The notes beneath the pieces were generated by a model. It was not told the origin of the DNA. It was given only the letters and a program-made list of their open reading frames with translations, and made no database searches. Positions 8,702-16,577 of a stretch of DNA of 38,095 nt are shown piece by piece. Numbering within the stretch: position 1 is the stretch's first letter; every line of letters starts with the position of its first letter. The translations under genes and the position numbers were made by a program. This DNA is from SIG588 sp045591985 (lineage in GTDB: Bacteria > Bacillota > Clostridia > Oscillospirales > Acutalibacteraceae): contig JAZNTV010000078.1 of the NCBI GenBank assembly GCA_045591985.1, positions 1 to 38,095 of the forward strand. The letters are read 5' to 3'.

Positions 8702-9970
8702 TTAACCCTCCCATGCCTTCAGCGCACGTGCGCCGATATCGTGGCGGTAGTATGCATTTTCAAACTGTACGTCCGCCACCTTACGGTAGGCTTCTTCGAT
8801 GGCGGCGGGCAATGTTTCCGCCACCGCCGTAACCCCCAACACGCGGCCGCCTGCCGTGACGAGTTCGCCGTCTTTCAGTGCCGCTCCCGCCACATATACG
8901 CTGTCGCGTACCGTATCGGCAATGAAGAGCGGCTTGCCTTTTTCATATGCTTCCGGATATCCCGCCGAAGCCACGATAACACAACAGGCGTGCGCATCGC
9001 GGAATTTCACTTCGGTTTCGGCAAGCGTACCGTTGGTGGTTGCCTGCATCACCGTCAAAAGATCACTTTCCAGCAACGGCAACACCACCTGTGTCTCGGG
9101 ATCGCCGAAACGGCAGTTATATTCGATCACCTTCGGGCCGTTCGGCGTAAGCATCAAGCCAAAATACAAGCAACCTTTAAAAACGCGGCCTTCGGCTTTC
9201 ATCGCACGGATGGTGGGCAGGAAAATGGTCTCCATACACTCTTGCGCCACTTCGGCGGTGTAATACGGGTTGGGCGCCACCGTTCCCATACCGCCCGTGT
9301 TGAGGCCGGTATCGTTATCGCCGGCACGCTTGTGATCCATCGACGAGATCATCGGCACCACCGTTTCACCGTCGGTGAAGGAGAGGACCGATACTTCGGG
9401 GCCGGTCAAAAACTCTTCGATCACCACGCGGTCGCCGCTCGCGCCGAACTGCTTATCCTGCATCATCGAACGCACCGCCGCTTTGGCGTCGTCACGCGTT
9501 TCGGCAATGATCACACCTTTGCCGAGTGCCAAACCGTCCGCCTTGATCACCGTGGGGATGGGCGCACTCTCGAGATAGGCAAGCGCCGCATCCATGTCCT
9601 CAAACACCTCATACGCGGCGGTCGGGATGCCGTATTTCTTCATCAAGTTTTTCGAAAACACTTTACTGCCTTCGATAATGGCCGCGGCCGCGGTCGGGCC
9701 GAAACAGGGAATGCCTTTTTCGGTAAGCGCATCCACCGCCCCGAGCACCAACGGATCATCCGGTGCAACCACCGCGTAATCGATCGCATGGGAGACGGCA
9801 AATGCCGTCACCGCGGCGATATCCTTTGCGTCGCCGCCCACACAAACGGCATCTGCCGCCATGCCGCCGTTACCGGGCAGGGCATAGATCGTTTCGATCG
9901 TCGGGTTTTCACGCAGTTTTTTAATGATAGCGTGTTCGCGGCCGCCGCCGCCCACTACTAAAATCTTCAT
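8702..9970 (-). CDS. purD: Phosphoribosylamine--glycine ligase
   Basis: GAR synthetase, an ATP-grasp ligase joining glycine to phosphoribosylamine. The 422-residue length is standard. The N-terminus MKILVVGGGGREHAI, the ATP-grasp part with VIKADGLALGKGV and VIEEFLTGPEVS, and RFGDPETQ are family hallmarks. It follows the transformylase gene by 20 bp and is nearly contiguous with purL. Its substrate, phosphoribosylamine, is the unstable product of PurF, encoded in the same operon. Confidence 0.97.
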   Translation of the reverse strand: MKILVVGGGGREHAIIKKLRENPTIETIYALPGNGGMAADAVCVGGDAKDIAAVTAFAVSHAIDYAVVAPDDPLVLGAVDALTEKGIPCFGPTAAAAIIEGSKVFSKNLMKKYGIPTAAYEVFEDMDAALAYLESAPIPTVIKADGLALGKGVIIAETRDDAKAAVRSMMQDKQFGASGDRVVIEEFLTGPEVSVLSFTDGETVVPMISSMDHKRAGDNDTGLNTGGMGTVAPNPYYTAEVAQECMETIFLPTIRAMKAEGRVFKGCLYFGLMLTPNGPKVIEYNCRFGDPETQVVLPLLESDLLTVMQATTNGTLAETEVKFRDAHACCVIVASAGYPEAYEKGKPLFIADTVRDSVYVAGAALKDGELVTAGGRVLGVTAVAETLPAAIEEAYRKVADVQFENAYYRHDIGARALKAWEG

Positions 9971-9990
9971 CGTTCGTTATCCTTTCGCGA

Positions 9991-11175
9991 TCAATGGTGG
10001 AACAGACGCATACCGGTAAACGTCATGGTCATACCGTATTTGTCGCAACATTCGATGACCACGTCGTCACGAATGGAACCGCCGGGTTCCGCAATGTACT
10101 TAACACCGCTGCGATAGGCGCGCTCAATGTTGTCGCTGAAGGGGAAGAACGCATCCGAGCCGAGCGCCACACCGTCACGACTGTCGAGGAACGCACGCGC
10201 TTCTTCGTCGGTGAGCGGTTCGGGACGGCGGGTGAAATATTTCTGCCAGTTGCCGTCGGCACAGACATCTTCTTCGTTCTTGTTGATATAGCCGTCGATC
10301 ACGTTGTCGCGGTCGGGACGGCCGATCGTCTCTTTAAAGGGAAGTGCCAACACCTTTTCGTGCTGACGCAGGAACCAGGTGTCCGCTTTCGTACCGGCCA
10401 GACGGGTACAGTGGATACGCGACTGCTGGCCGGCACCCACACCGATCGCCTGACCGTCCACCGCATAGCACACCGAGTTGGACTGGGTATACTTCAAGGT
10501 GATAAGCGCCACGATCAGATCGCGCACCGCCGATTCGGGCAGTTCTTTGTTCGCGGTCACAATGTTTTGAAGCAGTTCGCGGTTGATCTCGAAGTTGTTA
10601 CGGCCTTGCTCGAAGGTGATGCCGAACACCTGCTTGTGTTCGATGGCTTCGGGCACGTAATCGGGGTCGATCTGCACGATGTTATAGTTTCCGCCGCGCT
10701 TGGATTTCAATATCTCGAGCGCTTCGGGTTCGTAGCCGGGAGCGATAATGCCGTCGGACACTTCGCGTTTGATCATCTTGGCGGTGGTGACGTCACACAC
10801 ATCCGAAAGTGCCACCCAGTCGCCGAACGAGCACATACGGTCGGTACCGCGGGCGCGGGCATACGCGCACGCGAGAGGGGATTCATCCAAGCCTTCGATA
10901 TCGTCCACAAAGCAGGCCTTCTTCAGCGTATCCGACAACGGAATGCCCACCGCGGCCGACGTCGGGCTGACATGTTTAAAGGAGGTGACGGCAGGAAGAC
11001 CCAGCGCCTCTTTCAACTCCTTTACCAACTGCCAACTGTTGAACGCATCCAGAAAATTGATAAACCCGGGACGACCGCACAAGATCGTGATCGGCAGATC
11101 CGCCCCGTTGCTCATAAAAATTTTGGCCGGCTTTTGGTTGGGGTTACAACCGTATTTCAATTCAAACTCTTTCAT
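9991..11175 (-). CDS. purH: AICAR transformylase, stand-alone (PurH C-terminal domain only)
   Basis: This 394-residue protein matches the AICAR formyltransferase part of PurH and transfers a formyl group from 10-formyl-THF to AICAR. Visible family segments include FKHVSPTSAAVG, YTQSNSVCYAVDGQAIGVGAGQQSRIHCTRLAG (read as consecutive shorter pieces) and PFSDNIERA. The N-terminal IMP cyclohydrolase domain of ordinary bifunctional PurH (about 200 residues) is absent, and no remnant is seen upstream. The neighbouring gene at 11188-11907 supplies a different, archaeal-type cyclohydrolase, so the last two steps of IMP synthesis are split between two proteins. The gap between them is 12 bp. Confidence 0.92.
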   Translation of the reverse strand: MKEFELKYGCNPNQKPAKIFMSNGADLPITILCGRPGFINFLDAFNSWQLVKELKEALGLPAVTSFKHVSPTSAAVGIPLSDTLKKACFVDDIEGLDESPLACAYARARGTDRMCSFGDWVALSDVCDVTTAKMIKREVSDGIIAPGYEPEALEILKSKRGGNYNIVQIDPDYVPEAIEHKQVFGITFEQGRNNFEINRELLQNIVTANKELPESAVRDLIVALITLKYTQSNSVCYAVDGQAIGVGAGQQSRIHCTRLAGTKADTWFLRQHEKVLALPFKETIGRPDRDNVIDGYINKNEEDVCADGNWQKYFTRRPEPLTDEEARAFLDSRDGVALGSDAFFPFSDNIERAYRSGVKYIAEPGGSIRDDVVIECCDKYGMTMTFTGMRLFHH

Positions 11176-11187
11176 CGCCGTTTCTCC

Positions 11188-11907
11188 TTACTTATTCTTG
11201 TTGATCAAGCGGTCGTCCGTCTTGCCGGTGGCAAGGTCGGTATACCGCACAAAGAGCGAGATCTTATTGTCCTCGTCCAACGCGTCCCACAGTTCGGCGG
11301 TGAAGGCATCGATATCGTTCGGCACCGCCACACGCTCGGGTTCTCCCTGGAAAGTCGGGATCGGGTTGCCGTCGCACACATAGGTGTGAATAAAGTGGCC
11401 GAGACCCGCCAACGACCGATAACTGAAGGTATAACGGTTACAGGCCGTACCCTCGGCGTCCGCACTCTTCAAAATGCTCATTTCATAGGTGAAATCCCCG
11501 TCTGCAAAGGTCAGCATACCGCTGATACGGGGGGTGAGGTTCGGCGCATCGGGCTCGAACTCACGCGCCGTAAGCGCACCCGCAAAAGTGTTGCCCGCCT
11601 TCAAGCCTTCGTAAATGGTGTCGGTCTGGTCGCCGTTGGTGACGATCAGTTTGTTTTCGTATGCGCGCACCGCCGCATAGATGATGAGGCTCGGATCTTC
11701 CACTTTGGAAGCGTCGAACGGCTCGGTAAACACCGCGCCGTCGCGCACGGTAAACACACGGTTACGGCTGTTGGCACTGCGGCCCATGATAAAATAAGCG
11801 GATACGGCGTTTTTACCGTCGGCGGATTTGCCGATAATGATGCCGCGGCCTACGTAGGAATTGCCGCGAATACGGGATTCGGCAGCAGGGATTTCATAGA
11901 TGTTCAT
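11188..11907 (-). CDS. purO: IMP cyclohydrolase, PurO-like (archaeal type)
   Basis: A 239-residue protein resembling the archaeal-type IMP cyclohydrolase, which closes FAICAR to IMP. The start MNIYEIPAAESRIRGNSYVGRGIIIG and the segments SAYFIMGRSANSRNRVF and DPSLIIYAAVRAYEN fit that family. I chose the ATG at 11907 because it overlaps the purN stop (ATGA); an in-frame extension upstream would run inside purN. The next gene encodes a PurH lacking its cyclohydrolase domain, which strongly supports this role. Confidence 0.85.
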   Translation of the reverse strand: MNIYEIPAAESRIRGNSYVGRGIIIGKSADGKNAVSAYFIMGRSANSRNRVFTVRDGAVFTEPFDASKVEDPSLIIYAAVRAYENKLIVTNGDQTDTIYEGLKAGNTFAGALTAREFEPDAPNLTPRISGMLTFADGDFTYEMSILKSADAEGTACNRYTFSYRSLAGLGHFIHTYVCDGNPIPTFQGEPERVAVPNDIDAFTAELWDALDEDNKISLFVRYTDLATGKTDDRLINKNK

Positions 11908-12500
11908 TTTACAAACTCCTTTGACACTTTTTCTACTGCGGCGGGCAGGATCTTCCATTCCGCCAGGCGCATCACGCGCTTTTGCAGGGTTTCGGGGGTA
12001 TCCGTCGGACGGATCGCCACCGCTTTTTGCATAATGATCTCGCCACCGTCGGGAATCTCGTTCACGAAATGCACCGTGGCTCCCGTTACCTTCACACCGT
12101 AGCGAAGCGCCGCTTCGTGCACCCGCAAACCATAGAACCCTTCGCCGCAAAACGAGGGGATCAGCGAGGGATGCACATTGATAATGCGGCGGGGATACCG
12201 CGCGGTGAAATTCTCGCTCAAAATAACCATGAACCCCGCCAGCACGATGATATCGATGTCGTGGGATTCCAAAAGATCGATCACTTTTTGTTCAAACGCC
12301 GCGGCCGACCCACACTCTTTTTTCAGCACGACCGCCGTTTCAATGCCCGCCTTTTGGGCGCGGGTAAGGGCATAGGCATCTGCTTTGTTGGCAATGACCA
12401 GCGAAAGGCGACCGCTTTGCAGCACGCCGCTCTTTTCGGCATCGATCAACGCTTGCAGATTGGTGCCGCCGCCCGAGACCAATACGGCTATCTTCGTCAT
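11904..12500 (-). CDS. purN: Phosphoribosylglycinamide formyltransferase
   Basis: GAR transformylase, which moves a formyl group from 10-formyl-THF to GAR. The 198-residue length is normal. The N-terminus has IAVLVSGGGTNLQALIDA. The catalytic Asn-x-His is in INVHPSLIPSFCG, and the third catalytic residue, Asp, is in NEIPDGGEII. Four-base ATGA overlaps join it to purM upstream and to the PurO-like gene downstream, which points to translational coupling. Confidence 0.97.
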   Translation of the reverse strand: MTKIAVLVSGGGTNLQALIDAEKSGVLQSGRLSLVIANKADAYALTRAQKAGIETAVVLKKECGSAAAFEQKVIDLLESHDIDIIVLAGFMVILSENFTARYPRRIINVHPSLIPSFCGEGFYGLRVHEAALRYGVKVTGATVHFVNEIPDGGEIIMQKAVAIRPTDTPETLQKRVMRLAEWKILPAAVEKVSKEFVK

Positions 12501-13537
12501 AAGATCACCTTGTCGTCCGAAGCGATGATCTCACCGATGATATACGCCTCTTCGCCGTTGGCACGGAGGATCTCGAGTGCACGATCGGCATTTTCGGGCG
12601 CCACGGTGATGCTCATACCGACACCCATGTTAAAGGTGTTGAACATATCGCGTTCACTGATACCGCCCGTCGCCGCGAGCAGTTCGAAAATGGGGAGGAT
12701 ACGCACCGCGCTCTTATCGATACGGGCACCGAGTCCGTCCGGAATGCTGCGCGGAATGTTTTCGTAGAAGCCGCCGCCCGTGATATGAGAAATGCCCTTC
12801 ACCGGCATGGCATCGAGCAGAGCAAGCACCGGCTTTACATAGATCTTGGTGGGGGTAAGCAACACTTCACCGATGGAACGACCGCCGAGCGAATCCACCG
12901 GACGGGTGATGTCCTTGTGATCCACGTCGAACACCTTACGCACCAGCGAGAAACCGTTGGAATGTACGCCGGTCGAAGGCAGCGCAATGACCACGTCGCC
13001 CGCTTTCATCGTCTTGTTGTTGATGATCTTATCCTTGTCTACCACACCGGTGCAGTAGCCCGCAAGGTCGTATTCATCTACGGGATAGAAACCGGGCATT
13101 TCTGCCGTTTCACCGCCGATGAGCGCCGCGCCCGACTGCACGCAGCCTTCCGCCACGCCCTTTACGATATCCGCGATACGCTCCGGCACATTCTTGCCGC
13201 AGGCAATGTAATCGAGGAAAAAGAGCGGCTTGGCGCCCGCGCAGATGATATCGTTCACACACATCGCCACACAGTCGATACCGACCGTATCGTGCTTGTC
13301 CATCAAAAAGGCGATCTTCAGTTTGGTGCCCACACCGTCGGTGCCGCTCACCAACACAGGGCGGGTGATACCCGTAAGATCCAGTTCAAACAGGCCGCCG
13401 AAACCGCCGACGTCAGAGCAGACACCTGCCGTCATGGTTCTTGCGATGTGCTGTTTCATCAATTCTACCGCACGGTAACCCGCGGTAATATCTACGCCGG
13501 CCGCGGCGTAACTGTCGGATTTGGACTGCATGTTCAT
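12497..13537 (-). CDS. purM: Phosphoribosylformylglycinamidine cyclo-ligase
   Basis: AIR synthetase, converting FGAM to AIR with ATP. The 346-residue protein carries YAAAGVDITAGYRAVELMK near the N-terminus, VSGTDGVGTKLKIAF, GGETAEMPGFY, and a C-terminal ITGGGFYENIPRSIP, all typical of PurM. It overlaps purN by four bases. The 123-bp gap to purF is the widest inside the coding part of the operon; a ribosome binding site (GAGGATATT) precedes the start, and I saw no clear promoter or terminator in the gap. Confidence 0.97.
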   Translation of the reverse strand: MNMQSKSDSYAAAGVDITAGYRAVELMKQHIARTMTAGVCSDVGGFGGLFELDLTGITRPVLVSGTDGVGTKLKIAFLMDKHDTVGIDCVAMCVNDIICAGAKPLFFLDYIACGKNVPERIADIVKGVAEGCVQSGAALIGGETAEMPGFYPVDEYDLAGYCTGVVDKDKIINNKTMKAGDVVIALPSTGVHSNGFSLVRKVFDVDHKDITRPVDSLGGRSIGEVLLTPTKIYVKPVLALLDAMPVKGISHITGGGFYENIPRSIPDGLGARIDKSAVRILPIFELLAATGGISERDMFNTFNMGVGMSITVAPENADRALEILRANGEEAYIIGEIIASDDKVIL

Positions 13538-13660
13538 AGGAATATCCTCCTCAAAGTGATTGTCAAAGAAAATACGTTCTCAACCTGTTGCATGCACCGC
13601 CAACGCGGGGTATGCCTTACGTCCGCACGGTTCGGTCGAAGACAACATGCCGAAAACACG

Positions 13661-15082
13661 TTATTCTTTGCCGGACCAACAATACGTGCAAAGTTCGCAT
13701 TCGGGCAGACCGATCGCTTCGACGATGCCCTCAAGCGACTGGAATTCGAGCGATGCGAAGTGCAGCTTTTCGCAAATGGCCCGGCGCAGATTGCTGCCGC
13801 GCTCGGTATGGGAATCGCTGTATTCTGCCAGGTGTTCAAACCCCTCTTCCCCCTCGAGTTCCATGATCGTGCGACGGGCGATCAAATCCATCTCACTCGT
13901 AGAACGCGAAAAGTTCAGGTATTTGCAGGTATACATAATGGGGGGGCAAGCGGAGCGCATATGCACTTCCTTTGCGCCGTGTTCATACAAGAAATCCACC
14001 GTTTCTTTCAGCTGTGTGCCGCGCACAATGGAATCGTCCACAAACAAGAGACTCTTATCTTGAATCAGTTCATGCACGGGAATCTGCTTCATTTTAGCCA
14101 CACGCGAACGTTCCATCGGACTGGAAGACATAAAACTGCGCGGCCAGGTGGGCGTGTATTTGATGAAGGGGCGTGCAAACGGAATGCCGCTTTGGTTGGC
14201 ATAACCGATGGCATGCGGCGTGCCCGAATCCGGCACACCGCACACATAGTCAACACCTTCCGAAAGCCCTTTCTCTTTGTCGTTACGTGCCATGATGCTG
14301 CCGTTACGACAGCGCATCACTTCCACGTTCACACCCTCGTATTTCGAGGTGGAATAGCCGTAATACGACCACAAGAAGGCACATACGCGCTTCTTTTCTC
14401 CCGCGGGCGCCAACACCGTCACCTCGTCGGCGGTGAGGCTTATCACCTCGCCGGGACCGAGTTCGCGCAGCGGCGTGTAATCGAGTTTTTCGCAGGCGAA
14501 CGATTCGAAGGACACGCAATAGCCGTCGTCACTTTTACCGAGTACCACGGGGATACGCCCCAAACGGTCACGTGCGGCAAGGATAGAGCCGTCATCACGC
14601 AGGATGAGAATGGACATCGTCCCCTCGATCGACTCCTGTGCGTAACGCACGCCTTCCGCAAGATCGCTCTTGCGATTGATCAGCGCCGCCACCAACTCGG
14701 TAGTGTTGACCGCACCGCTTGTCATCGCGTTGAAATGACCGCCCGCGGCAAGGCACTCTTGTTGCAATTTGTCAGCATTGTTGATAATGCCGACAGTGCA
14801 GATGGCGTATGCCCCTGACTGCGCACGAATCAACAGCGGTTGCGGATCGGTGTCGCTGATACAACCGATCGCCGCCGTGCCGCGCATGTCGTCGAATACA
14901 TGCTCGAACTTGGTGCGGAAAGGAGAATTTTGGATATTGTGGATCTGCCGTTGCAGACCGATTTCTTTATCGTACGCCGCCAGACCGCCGCGGCGGGTTC
15001 CGAGATGGGAGTGATAATCCACACCAAAGAACACATCCGCCAAGCACTCGCTGTGCGACACCGCGCCGAAAAACCCTCCCAT
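13661..15082 (-). CDS. purF: Amidophosphoribosyltransferase with degenerate glutaminase domain
   Basis: First committed enzyme of purine synthesis: PRPP plus an amino donor gives phosphoribosylamine. The C-terminal phosphoribosyltransferase half is intact, with the PRPP loop FVDDSIVRGT (347-356). Four cysteines at 234, 386, 465 and 468 (the last two as CTYC) sit where the Bacillus-type enzyme binds its 4Fe-4S cluster. The N-terminal glutaminase half is unusual. Canonical enzymes expose Cys as residue 1 after Met removal, but this one reads MGGFFGAVSH. The GHxRYxT-like glutamine-binding segment is replaced by AAIGCISDTD. The start is set by homology beginning at once and by the close-packed purC upstream (4 bp). 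It may use free ammonia or a separate ammonia source. It has the full normal length of 473 residues. Confidence 0.9.
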   Translation of the reverse strand: MGGFFGAVSHSECLADVFFGVDYHSHLGTRRGGLAAYDKEIGLQRQIHNIQNSPFRTKFEHVFDDMRGTAAIGCISDTDPQPLLIRAQSGAYAICTVGIINNADKLQQECLAAGGHFNAMTSGAVNTTELVAALINRKSDLAEGVRYAQESIEGTMSILILRDDGSILAARDRLGRIPVVLGKSDDGYCVSFESFACEKLDYTPLRELGPGEVISLTADEVTVLAPAGEKKRVCAFLWSYYGYSTSKYEGVNVEVMRCRNGSIMARNDKEKGLSEGVDYVCGVPDSGTPHAIGYANQSGIPFARPFIKYTPTWPRSFMSSSPMERSRVAKMKQIPVHELIQDKSLLFVDDSIVRGTQLKETVDFLYEHGAKEVHMRSACPPIMYTCKYLNFSRSTSEMDLIARRTIMELEGEEGFEHLAEYSDSHTERGSNLRRAICEKLHFASLEFQSLEGIVEAIGLPECELCTYCWSGKE

Positions 15083-15086
15083 GGCT

Positions 15087-15773
15087 TTACGCGAAGAAGA
15101 GCTCCGACAGAGTCATCGGATCGATGTATTCGCCGTTCTTATACACGCGCATATTGCCCGATGCGATCTCGTCGATCAGCATTACGCGGCCTTCGGGATC
15201 ATAACCGAACTCAAACTTGATATCGTACAGTACGAGGCCCTTTTCTTTCAGATCGTCCGCCACGATCTGGGTGATCTTCTGGGTCATTTCTTTCATATCG
15301 TCGTACTGCTGTGCCGTCATAACGCCGAGATCCACAAGACCGTCTTTGGTCACGAGCGGATCGCCCTTTTCATCGTTCTTGAAGGTCATCTCCACATAGG
15401 CGGGCAGATCGGCGCCTTCTTCGATGTAATCGCTGTAGCGGCGATAGAAACTGCCCACCGCCTTGTGGCGGCAGATAACTTCGAGGCCCTTACCGAACAC
15501 CTTGGCGGGGAGCACTTCCATGGTGGTGTCTTCGAGGGAGGCATTCACATAATGGGTGAGAATGCCCGCCGCATTCACCTTTTCGAAGAAGTAGATGGAC
15601 ATGCGCAGGTTGACATCGCCCACACCGTCGATGGTCAGCCCCACCGCGTTCTCACCGGGATCAAACACACCGTCTTTACCGGTGCAATCGTCCTTGAATT
15701 TCAAAAGGTAATTGCCGTTATCCAGCGCGAATACGTCCTTCGTTTTGCCCTTGTAGATCAGTTTCTTTTCCAT
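15087..15773 (-). CDS. purC: SAICAR synthetase
   Basis: Phosphoribosylaminoimidazole-succinocarboxamide synthase, which adds aspartate to CAIR using ATP. The 228-residue protein starts MEKKLIYKGKTKDVFAL. It contains the family segments FEKVNAAGILTHY, VICRHKAVGSFYRRY and LYDIKFEFGYDPEGRVMLIDEIASGNMRV (read as shorter consecutive pieces). It lies 46 bp after purE and 4 bp before purF. Confidence 0.96.
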   Translation of the reverse strand: MEKKLIYKGKTKDVFALDNGNYLLKFKDDCTGKDGVFDPGENAVGLTIDGVGDVNLRMSIYFFEKVNAAGILTHYVNASLEDTTMEVLPAKVFGKGLEVICRHKAVGSFYRRYSDYIEEGADLPAYVEMTFKNDEKGDPLVTKDGLVDLGVMTAQQYDDMKEMTQKITQIVADDLKEKGLVLYDIKFEFGYDPEGRVMLIDEIASGNMRVYKNGEYIDPMTLSELFFA

Positions 15774-15819
15774 TGTTGATGACTCCTTTTGTTATGATTT
15801 AATTTTTATTGACCGAGAA

Positions 15820-16308
15820 TTACAGACGAGAGGCGATATCCGCGTCTTTCGCCAACACCGCGGCCGCATCCGCCGCACGCTTCGCATTCAAGCGATCGGC
15901 CAGCGCCGCATCTTCCACCGCAAGGATCTGTGCCGCCAGCAACGCCGCATTGCCGCCGCCGTTCACCGCCACGGTCGCCACGGGGATACCCGTCGGCATT
16001 TGCACGGTGGACAACAGTGCATCCAGGCCGTCCATCTGCGGGCCCTGACAGGGAATGCCGATCACCGGCAAGGTGGTGTTGGCCGCCACGGCACCGGCCA
16101 GGTGTGCCGCCATACCCGCCGCCGCGATCATCACGCCGAAGCCGTTGTCACGGGCATTACGGGCAAAATCGCGCGCTTCATCGGGCGTACGGTGTGCCGA
16201 ATACACATGCACCTCAAACGGAATGTCCAGCGACTTGAGCATGTCGGTTGCCTTTTTGATGATAGGCAGATCGCTGTCGCTTCCCATCACAATGCCAACT
16301 TTTTTCAC
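15820..16308 (-). CDS. purE: N5-carboxyaminoimidazole ribonucleotide mutase
   Basis: PurE rearranges or carboxylates the AIR-derived ribonucleotide to CAIR. Family marks in the 162-residue protein: GIVMGSDSDLPI at the N-terminus, VYSAHRTPDEA, AAGMAAHLAG, LPVIGIPC and VQMPTGIPVATVAV. The start is GTG at 16308, with GGAGGGG five bases upstream; the overlapping ATG at 16310 is followed directly by a stop. It is the first gene after the ZTP riboswitch. No purK lies beside it, so its CAIR-forming mode (N5-CAIR mutase or direct AIR carboxylase) is open. Confidence 0.95.
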   Translation of the reverse strand: MKKVGIVMGSDSDLPIIKKATDMLKSLDIPFEVHVYSAHRTPDEARDFARNARDNGFGVMIAAAGMAAHLAGAVAANTTLPVIGIPCQGPQMDGLDALLSTVQMPTGIPVATVAVNGGGNAALLAAQILAVEDAALADRLNAKRAADAAAVLAKDADIASRL

Positions 16309-16328
16309 ATTAACCCCTCCTTAGAACT

Positions 16329-16369
16329 AAAAAAGGGCGCACTCAACTTACGACAAGTTAAATGCGCCC
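16329..16369 (-). terminator. Intrinsic terminator (attenuator) in the purE leader
   Basis: On the minus strand GGGCGCATTTAACTT and AAGTTGAGTGCGCCC form a long stem around a five-base loop, followed by six Ts. It sits between the promoter and purE. Its first arm starts inside the conserved CTGGGC end of the riboswitch aptamer, the usual geometry of a transcriptional switch. Confidence 0.85.
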
Positions 16370-16435
16370 AGACGGTCGGCTTTTTCATTCTTTGTTTCAT
16401 GTGGTGCTCCACAAATCCGTCAGTCGCAAAGAATG
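16364..16435 (-). promoter_or_regulatory. ZTP (pfl) riboswitch controlling the purine operon
   Basis: The leader RNA shows the pfl/ZTP aptamer layout on the minus strand. P1 pairs 16427-16435 with 16386-16394 (CATTCTTTG/CAAAGAATG). An inner hairpin pairs TGTGG with CCACA (16400-16413). The 3' domain reads GCCGACCGTCTGGGC, close to the conserved GCCGCCTGGGC. A pseudoknot GACGG (16417-16421) with CCGTC (16371-16375) preserves the pairing although the bases differ from the usual GGCG/CGCC. The known ligand, ZTP or ZMP, accumulates when 10-formyl-THF is short; binding should disrupt the overlapping terminator and switch the operon on. The operon includes the ZMP-consuming transformylase and fhs, which fits. 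Confidence 0.87.
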
Positions 16436-16462
16436 TTGTAATAATATAAAACTACATTAGAG

Positions 16463-16492
16463 AGTATACCACATTTTGTCGCTTGGTGTCAA
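16463..16492 (-). promoter_or_regulatory. Promoter of the purine operon
   Basis: On the minus strand TTGACA (16487-16492) and TATACT (16463-16468) are 18 bp apart. Transcription would start about 20 bp before the riboswitch aptamer. This is the only strong promoter I see upstream of purE. Confidence 0.75.
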
Positions 16493-16540
16493 GAAAAAAG
16501 CACGTGTTTTTCGGCGCGAAAATTTGTGTAAAACGCAATA

Positions 16541-16570
16541 AAAGGACACGACATTTTCGTCGTGTCCTTT
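16541..16570 (-). terminator. Terminator after the fructose-bisphosphate aldolase gene
   Basis: A 12-bp stem, AAAGGACACGAC with GTCGTGTCCTTT around a six-base loop, starts 8 bp past the aldolase stop codon. On the minus strand it continues into TTTTATTG. It isolates the aldolase gene from the purine operon. Confidence 0.8.
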
Positions 16571-16577
16571 TGTGACA

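Noticed and set aside
13538..13660. purF-purM gap considered as an internal promoter or riboswitch
   Set aside because: No paired -35/-10 with proper spacing on the minus strand and no conserved aptamer motif was found; only the purM ribosome binding site is clear.
8027..14818. Long plus-strand open frames opposite purL, purD, purH, purN, purM and purF
   Set aside because: Same reason: antisense shadows of conserved enzymes with His/Arg-rich low-complexity translations.
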